A stretch of DNA of 64,000 nt, taken from positions 1,023,001-1,087,000 of the forward strand of contig LSRY02000031.1 of assembly GCA_001643675.2 (NCBI GenBank). Direction: 5' to 3'. The position numbers were made by a program, and so were the translations under genes. This stretch comes from Monocercomonoides exilis (taxonomy: Eukaryota > Preaxostyla > Oxymonadida > Polymastigidae). The notes beneath the pieces were generated by a model that had not been told where the DNA came from, made no database searches, and was given only the letters and a program-made list of their open reading frames with translations. Positions 58,417-64,000 of this stretch are shown here, one piece after another. The first letter of the stretch is position 1, and each line of letters starts with the position of its first letter.

Positions 58417-59160
58417 TCTTCATTGAATGATAAAGAGACGATTTCGCATTTTGACATCTATCATCACATGGAATGGCGCATGAGAACAAAAGGACATCTG
58501 ATCAAATATTTTGTTATTTTTTTTTTTTTTTTTGTGATTAAGATGTAACATTCAGGAGAAATGCCTCTTTCTTTCGTTTGTTTGCGATGCAACTCACAGA
58601 ATGCTTCTTCTTCTGCTTTGTCTTCGCTGAGCATGCCTCCATTTGTGCATTCCACTCCGCAGCGGATAAACATTCGGAAAAGGTTGTTCAATCACAATTT
58701 CTACGAATGAGATTGAACTCTTCAAATGATCTCAATTTGTCTGTCATTCAAAACTACAAAAAGAAGTCCTCCAGACATATTGAATTTTCATCTAATATTT
58801 CATCTGCATCAACAAGCGAATAACAACAAATTTCTTTTCCTCCTTCTACTCCTCCTCCTCCTTCTCTTTCTTTCTTTTTCCTCTTCTTCTTCTTCTTCTT
58901 CTTCTTCTTCTTCTTGTTCTTCTTCTTCTTCTTCTTCTCTTCCTCTTCCTCCTCCTCCTCCTTCTTCCTCTTCTTCCTCTTCCTCTTCATATTTTAACTT
59001 CGATGTTTTTGTCACTTTTAATATTACAACTTTTGCGATACAACGAAATAATAATATTTTAAAGAATTCATGAAAATATTCTAAAACAGAACAACTCTAT
59101 CTTCTGCTCCTTCAACTTCTTCTTCCTTTCCTTCTTTTTCTTCTTATTTCATTTCAATTG
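58417..59160. other. Low-complexity region with (CTT)n
   Basis: TCT/CTT tracts at about 58840-58990 dominate. A minus-strand stretch near 58500-58690 (FIRCGVECTNGGMLSEDK) is Cys-containing but isolated. Nothing else is supportable. Confidence 0.4.
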
Positions 59161-60110
59161 TTTCTTTTCCAAAAATCTCGAGGAAAAATGTCAATAAAGA
59201 GTTTTGTTCCCACTTTAGGAGCAGTTGTTTTCCATCATAAATTCCGCAACTCAGTTGAAGTCGGATATGGCAAATGGAAATGATATGAAACATATCAAAA
59301 AGGCAGAAAACAGCACAAATAAAGGAACAAAATGAAATGAAGAAAGAACAGAAGAGAAGAATGAAGGAGAGGAAAGAATTGGAGGAGATGATCAGTTGAG
59401 AAGAAGAAGAAGAAAAAGAAGAAGAATAAGAAGGGAAAGAAGGATAAAGGCAGATGATGAGTACAATGTAGCTGCTGAGAGTGAAAGCGATAGAGAAGGA
59501 GATTCAGAGGAATGCCAGAAAAGAAGGGAATCAGAGGCAGAAATGGGAGCTGCGGCTGTTTGAGATGATGACTGCAGAAAAGAATGTGTCAACGGCCACC
59601 TGTCAACACAGTCACAAATTGAAGGAAGAACCAATGGAGCAAAGGAAATGAAGATGTAAAAATAAGAGGAGAGAGAAAAAGGAGAAAAAAAAGAAAGAAT
59701 GATGAAAAAAAGAGGAATATAAAGGAGAAAATGTGGAATTTATTAGAATAGTTTTGCAGATGATGATAAATGTCCATCTTTTAATGCTGTTGATTCGCTC
59801 AGCGACCTGACAGTCATTACAAACATCAGAACAGGCACGGATAAAAGATGAAGCGATGATAAGGAAAGAAAACTTGTGCAATGAATCAACAGCTGGACAG
59901 GAATAAGGCAACGAATGAGAATTTGAGGCTTATTCTGAGCCTTTTCTGCAGCCTCCACAAAAATCACTTCCAAAATCCATTGGAAAGCCAATTTGCCTCA
60001 GAGGCAGTCAGAATTGTTGCATTCTGTGAAAACCATTCGGCTCGTTCACGCATCACACATGTCAGCGCATACAGACAACTTTCACAGCCTCCTCCAATTT
60101 GTTCTCTTTG
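59161..60110. other. GC-richer block, probably decayed coding sequence, strand unclear
   Basis: Both strands show protein-like stretches with stops: on the plus strand NVAAESESDREGDSEECQKR near 59470, on the minus strand LAFQWILEVIFVEAAEKA near 59960. Composition is like the decayed blocks at 9, 15-20 and 21 kb. No family recognised. Confidence 0.3.
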
Positions 60111-60254
60111 ACCTTCTCAACTCCAAATCACATAAAATGATCATTTGATTTTTGCGTTCCAAAGAATATTTCTGTTTGTTTGGTTAATCGAAAAAAAAGA
60201 AAAGAAAAACAAAATGATTTGCACAGAGCTTGGGCTTAATCATCGATAAAATCT

Positions 60255-60317
60255 AATAAAAAATAAAAATAAAAATAAAAATAAAAATAAAAATAAAAAT
60301 AAAAATAAAAATAAAAT
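60255..60317. repeat. (AAAAT)n microsatellite
   Basis: About eleven AAAAAT/AAATAA units in tandem. Confidence 0.95.
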
Positions 60318-60561
60318 ACAGATGGAATGACATGAGTTGCTTAAAATGTTGGGATAAAACGAAAAAAACAAATTGAAAGCAAAATGAAAAGAGATCAAAA
60401 TGAAATTTTCTTTAAGTTCATTCAGATTTTTAATTAAAGAGAAAAAGAGTCTTCAAAAATAAAAAAAGAATGAAAGTAAAGAAAAAAAGAAAAGCAATAT
60501 CTTTTGAAATGCTGTGGAACAGCCTTTATTGATGCACTCTCACATCAGTTGATTCGCTTGC

Positions 60562-62457
60562 TCATAACATCGAAAATAATATCATCAAAACAAATGAAGC
60601 AAACATTAATGCTGAATTATCGGTCTTCATCCATTTCGGTGGTGCACTCTTGACACTGTTTTTCCAATGATCTGCCATTGTAAATCCTTTCTTATCTTTA
60701 AGTGTTATATCATGTCTCATCCATTTTGGTGGTTCTGCTTTGGCGATTTCAATCCAGTACATCGCCATTGTTAATCCCTCCTTTTCAGCAAGTTTAATAT
60801 TGTGCCTCATCCATTCTGGTGGTTCAGTGCCGATATTATATATCCAGAGCATAGCTAAAGTTACTCCATTTTTATTGCCAAGCGCGGAATCATGTCTCAT
60901 CCATTCTGGTGGCTCTGTCTTCACATTTACAATCCAGTACATCGCCATTGTACAGCCATCCTTTTGAGAAAGTGTAATGTCATGTCTCATCCACTCTGGC
61001 GGTTCAGTTTCAACGAACAGAATCCACATCATGGCCATCGTCAATCCTTTCTTATCTTTAATTGTGGTGTCATGTCTCATCCATTCCGGTGGTTCTGTCT
61101 TTACAAACTGAATCCAGTACATCGCTAATGTCAATCCTTTAATATCACAAAGAGTGATATCATGTCTCATCCATTCTGGTGGCTCTGTCTTCACTTTTGC
61201 AATCCACCTCATCGCCATTGTCCATTCTTTTTTATCTTTAATTGTGATGTCATGTCTCATCCATTTTGGTGGTTCTGTTTTGGCAATTTCAATCCAGTAC
61301 ATCGCCATTGTTAATCCCTCCTTATCAGCAAGTTCAATATTGTGCCTCATCCATTCTGGTGGTTCAGTTTCAACGAACAGAATCCACAGCATGGCCATTG
61401 TTCTTCCTATTTTATCTTCAAGCGTATTTTCGTGTCCCATCCATTTTGGTGGTTCTGTCTTCATAAACACTATCCACAACATGGCCATTGTTGTTCCGTA
61501 ATTGTTACAAAGTTTAATATCATGTCTCATCCACTCCGGTGGCTCTGTTTTGAAAATTTCAATCCATAGCATAGCCATTGTGCATCCATTCTTATCGGCA
61601 AGGGAAATGACATGTCGCATCCACTCTGGTGGTTCTGTTTGAACAATAACAACCCACAACATCGCCATTGTCCAGCCATCCTTTTGAGAAAGTGAAACTT
61701 CATGTCTCATCCATTGTGGTGGCTCTGTTTTCATACATATTAACCACAACATGGCCATTGTCCATCCATCTTTATCCACAATTGATGCATCATGCCTCAT
61801 CCATTCTGGTGGTTCTGTCTTCTTCTCTATAATCCAGCGCATAGCCTTTGTTCTTCCCTCTTCATCACAAATTGTGTTATCGTGAGGAATCAGTTCTTGT
61901 GATTTTAATGTTCTCCAACAAATCCACACTATTACAAGTGCAATCACAAGAACGATGCATCTCTTGGCAATGCTAAAGGAATCATCTTTTTTCATCCAAG
62001 CGGGAAGTTCATCTTCGGTGTATCTCGCCCAGTACATGCAAATTGTCCATTTTTTGTTGTCAACAATTTTTGCTCCATGCCTCGTCCACCTTGGCGGGTC
62101 TGTCTTCACATTCTCAATCCAGTGCATGGCTGCAGTCTTGCCATCTTTATCTCTAATTGTGCTCTTATGCTGCATCCAATTTGGTGGTTCTGTTTTAACA
62201 AAATATATCCAGTGCATGGCTGATGTCGCGCCATATTTATCTTGCATTGATGATTTGTGTCTCATCCATTCTGGTGGATCTGTTCCAACATGGATAACCC
62301 ATGTCATCGCCATTGTCCATCCATTCTCATCCGCAATTGATGCGTCATGTCTCATCCATTCTGGTGGTTCTGTCTTCTTCTCTATAATCCAGCGCATTGC
62401 CTCTGTTCTTCCTTTTACATCTTTCTCGGTTCTCATCGCATCAACATTATTTCCCAT
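60562..62457 (-). CDS. Tandem WMRH-repeat protein with two membrane segments, 631 aa
   Basis: After MGNNVDAMRTEK the protein consists of 19 repeats of 30 residues with consensus DKxGxTMAMxWIxxxxTEPPEW followed by MRHDxxL. Repeats 1-5 occupy about residues 13-165, and repeats 6-19 about 205-620. The DxxGxTxxM phrase resembles ankyrin repeats, so a solenoid is likely. A membrane span (CIVLVIALVIVWICW) lies between repeats 5 and 6, and a second hydrophobic segment (ALMFASFVLMILFSML) forms the extreme C-terminus, as in tail-anchored proteins. Repeats 1 and 6 are nearly identical in DNA, which points to fusion of two paralogues. There is no intron. The start ATG is followed by an open frame to TGA. 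Function is unknown; a membrane-anchored interaction scaffold is an inference. Confidence 0.85.
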   Translation of the reverse strand: MGNNVDAMRTEKDVKGRTEAMRWIIEKKTEPPEWMRHDASIADENGWTMAMTWVIHVGTDPPEWMRHKSSMQDKYGATSAMHWIYFVKTEPPNWMQHKSTIRDKDGKTAAMHWIENVKTDPPRWTRHGAKIVDNKKWTICMYWARYTEDELPAWMKKDDSFSIAKRCIVLVIALVIVWICWRTLKSQELIPHDNTICDEEGRTKAMRWIIEKKTEPPEWMRHDASIVDKDGWTMAMLWLICMKTEPPQWMRHEVSLSQKDGWTMAMLWVVIVQTEPPEWMRHVISLADKNGCTMAMLWIEIFKTEPPEWMRHDIKLCNNYGTTMAMLWIVFMKTEPPKWMGHENTLEDKIGRTMAMLWILFVETEPPEWMRHNIELADKEGLTMAMYWIEIAKTEPPKWMRHDITIKDKKEWTMAMRWIAKVKTEPPEWMRHDITLCDIKGLTLAMYWIQFVKTEPPEWMRHDTTIKDKKGLTMAMMWILFVETEPPEWMRHDITLSQKDGCTMAMYWIVNVKTEPPEWMRHDSALGNKNGVTLAMLWIYNIGTEPPEWMRHNIKLAEKEGLTMAMYWIEIAKAEPPKWMRHDITLKDKKGFTMADHWKNSVKSAPPKWMKTDNSALMFASFVLMILFSML

Positions 62458-63599
62458 TTCCGTGTTATTTTTGGTTGAATGGTATTTATTTGTTGCGCAC
62501 AGACAAGTGATTCAACAAAAATATTTGATCTTATCAAATTTCTATTCTGTTATGGGTTGAACCAATATTTAGGAATTGTTCATTTATATAAAAATGGAAA
62601 GTTTAATAACAATGATGATTGTCTTTGAAACAATCACTATTTATTCTTGATAGCATTGATTTATTTGAATGGATAATTATTCTTCCGAATTGGAATTTAT
62701 TTAATATTTAGTCATATTGACGAATATTGAAAAAAATCAGTCATAGAAATTTTTGTAACAATCCAATAATTACAAAACCTGATGCATATTTATTGTTCCA
62801 GCTCTGTAGCGCGTTCATTCATCATTCCATCAACAGAAATCATCATTTTCAATCATTCCAGAACATTTTTTAAAAAATTATCAGGCAAATGAACACTTCA
62901 CCTTTCAAAAAAATTCTCTCAGACATCTCGTCAAACTCATTAACTTTCATTTCTATTTCCACTTCTATTTCTATTTCTTCTTCTTCTTCTTTCTTCTTTC
63001 TTCTTCTTCTTCCTCTTCTTCTCCTTCTCCTTCTTCTTTTCCTTCAAATCCTTCATCATTTTTCTTCAACACTTTGATCATTTCCATTGCATATCTTCTT
63101 CTTCCACATCTTCATTCTTTGAGAAGTCTTCCTTTCTCTTATTCATATGGAATTGACTGTGAATTGTATATTCTTAATGCTGTTTGCAAAGGCACATTGA
63201 AAGAAGAAGCAGAAAGAGAAAATGGGAAAAAGAAAGTGAACATTTCTGTATGAGAAAAAGCAATCAACTCTTCAATCACAAAAAGAAAGCATCTTCATCT
63301 TTGAAACTCCTTATTTGATTGCATGGTTTTAATTTCTCATCTTCAGTTTCAATGAAATCATATGAAACAAAGAAAAGCCAGGGAAGAATCCAAAGGATTA
63401 TCAACTCCAAAAAGGATCAGAAAAGAGACTTTTCATGTTGAATGAACAAATGAATGTAATTTATTTTTTTCTTTTTCTTTTTTGAAATCGGGAAAAATAA
63501 TCAATTAAAAATATTCAGATGAATATTTTGAGTAAAACGAAAAAAAAAAAAAGAAAAAATTCAGTTATCGAATTTAAAAGTGCGATGCATTTTGTTTCC
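62458..63599. other. Spacer with (TTC)n tract, nothing recognised
   Basis: TTC/TCT tracts near 62975-63050 give a short Ser/Leu-rich reading frame. No convincing gene. Serves as the upstream region of the repeat protein and the downstream region of the next family gene. Confidence 0.45.
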
Positions 63600-64000
63600 T
63601 TAAACACTTATAAAATAATCAGAAATATTCAATGATAGTCCATGATAATATCGTCTGTTAAGAATATCAAATTTTTCATGAAAGCTTGTGATGATGTCTT
63701 CGTATCCTTCTTCTTCCATCTTTTCAGTCACTTTCCTTTTTGAAACTTTTCTTTTCGCTTCTTCCATTTCATCATCTTCCTCTTCTTTCAATCTTCTTGA
63801 AACTTTCAAAAAAAGTACAAAGCTTTCATATGCCATTTTTTCATTCAACGTTGGCCGTTGTATCCCTTGAAAAACAGCATCTACAGCTCCTCCCTTCACA
63901 AAAGCATCAACTTTTATAGCTTTGTTTTCTGCTGCAGTTTCCAACAAATAAACACAATGATAATGAATTCCATTACATTTCTCCTTTGTGGCTTGAAATA
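63600..64000 (-). CDS. Helical-repeat (EEGYED) family protein, 3' part, cut by the window end
   Basis: Open without interruption from the window edge to the stop. It contains FQATKEKCNGIHYHCVYLLE, VDAFVKGGAVDAVFQGIQRP, a RLKEEEDDEMEEAKRK charged helix and the signature KMEEEGYEDIITSFHEKF, and ends LSLNISDYFISV. It matches the last quarter of the genes at 48.2 and 55.9 kb, on the same strand. The rest lies outside the window. Confidence 0.85.
   Translation of the reverse strand, partial: FQATKEKCNGIHYHCVYLLETAAENKAIKVDAFVKGGAVDAVFQGIQRPTLNEKMAYESFVLFLKVSRRLKEEEDDEMEEAKRKVSKRKVTEKMEEEGYEDIITSFHEKFDILNRRYYHGLSLNISDYFISV

Noticed and set aside
1-64000. TAA and TAG read as Gln throughout the window
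   Set aside because: The long intact frames (1036, 631, 514 and 449 codons) contain no internal TAR, while the decayed cargo also contains TGA, so the standard code is the simpler reading.
1-64000. CRISPR arrays, rRNA and tRNA genes
   Set aside because: No spacer-repeat arrays, no rRNA motifs and no tRNA T-loop or cloverleaf pattern were recognised by eye.

Overview
The window looks like a piece of an AT-rich nuclear genome from a flagellate protist. It has intron-bearing genes (GT-AG introns, several only about 40-155 bp), long AT-rich spacers, Ser/Glu/Lys triplet tracts and many transposons. My best guess is an oxymonad close to Monocercomonoides. I base that on recalled resemblance of three genes (48.2, 55.9 and 63.6 kb) to a large oxymonad helical-repeat family, on the right-handed beta-helix surface-type proteins, and on the transposon mix. 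No search was run. The intact genes read with the standard code and mostly end in TGA.

Layout. 0-12 kb is mostly spacer. It holds two decayed minus-strand copies of an unclassified transposase-like gene (2.1-4.3 and 5.6-7.4 kb), a multi-exon unidentified gene (7.6-8.7 kb), a decayed fragment (9.0-9.5 kb) and small MITEs. 12.3-14.4 kb is a decayed retroelement with a DIRS/Ngaro-like reverse transcriptase. 15.2-21.5 kb is a decayed, GC-richer gene region split by a Merlin (IS1595/ISXO2-type) transposon. A second, intact Merlin copy lies inverted at 23.7-25.2 kb. 27.2-29.3 kb is an apparently intact pogo/Tigger element, followed by a decayed Merlin relative. 31.9-33.9 kb is a decayed ubiquitin-protease gene with a MITE in it. 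34.66-41.52 kb is a large element with perfect 189-bp inverted repeats. It carries a broken Merlin-type transposase and a 4.5-kb beta-helix gene as cargo.

The right third is richer in genes: a pseudokinase-ubiquitin protease fusion (42.6-46.1 kb), a small two-exon gene (47.2 kb), a frameshifted helical-repeat family member (48.2-49.7 kb), a coiled-coil protein (51.8-53.0 kb), a proline-rich/acidic protein (54.1-55.4 kb), a full helical-repeat family gene (55.9-57.4 kb), a 631-residue protein made of 19 thirty-residue repeats (60.6-62.5 kb), and a third family member cut by the window end (63.6-64 kb).

There is no operon structure. What links the genes is that transposons insert into genes and into one another. 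The most notable items are the pseudokinase-deubiquitinase fusion, the cargo-carrying Merlin element, the Merlin pair whose only length difference is two single-base insertions, and the tandem-fused tail-anchored repeat protein. I recognised no tRNA, rRNA or CRISPR array.
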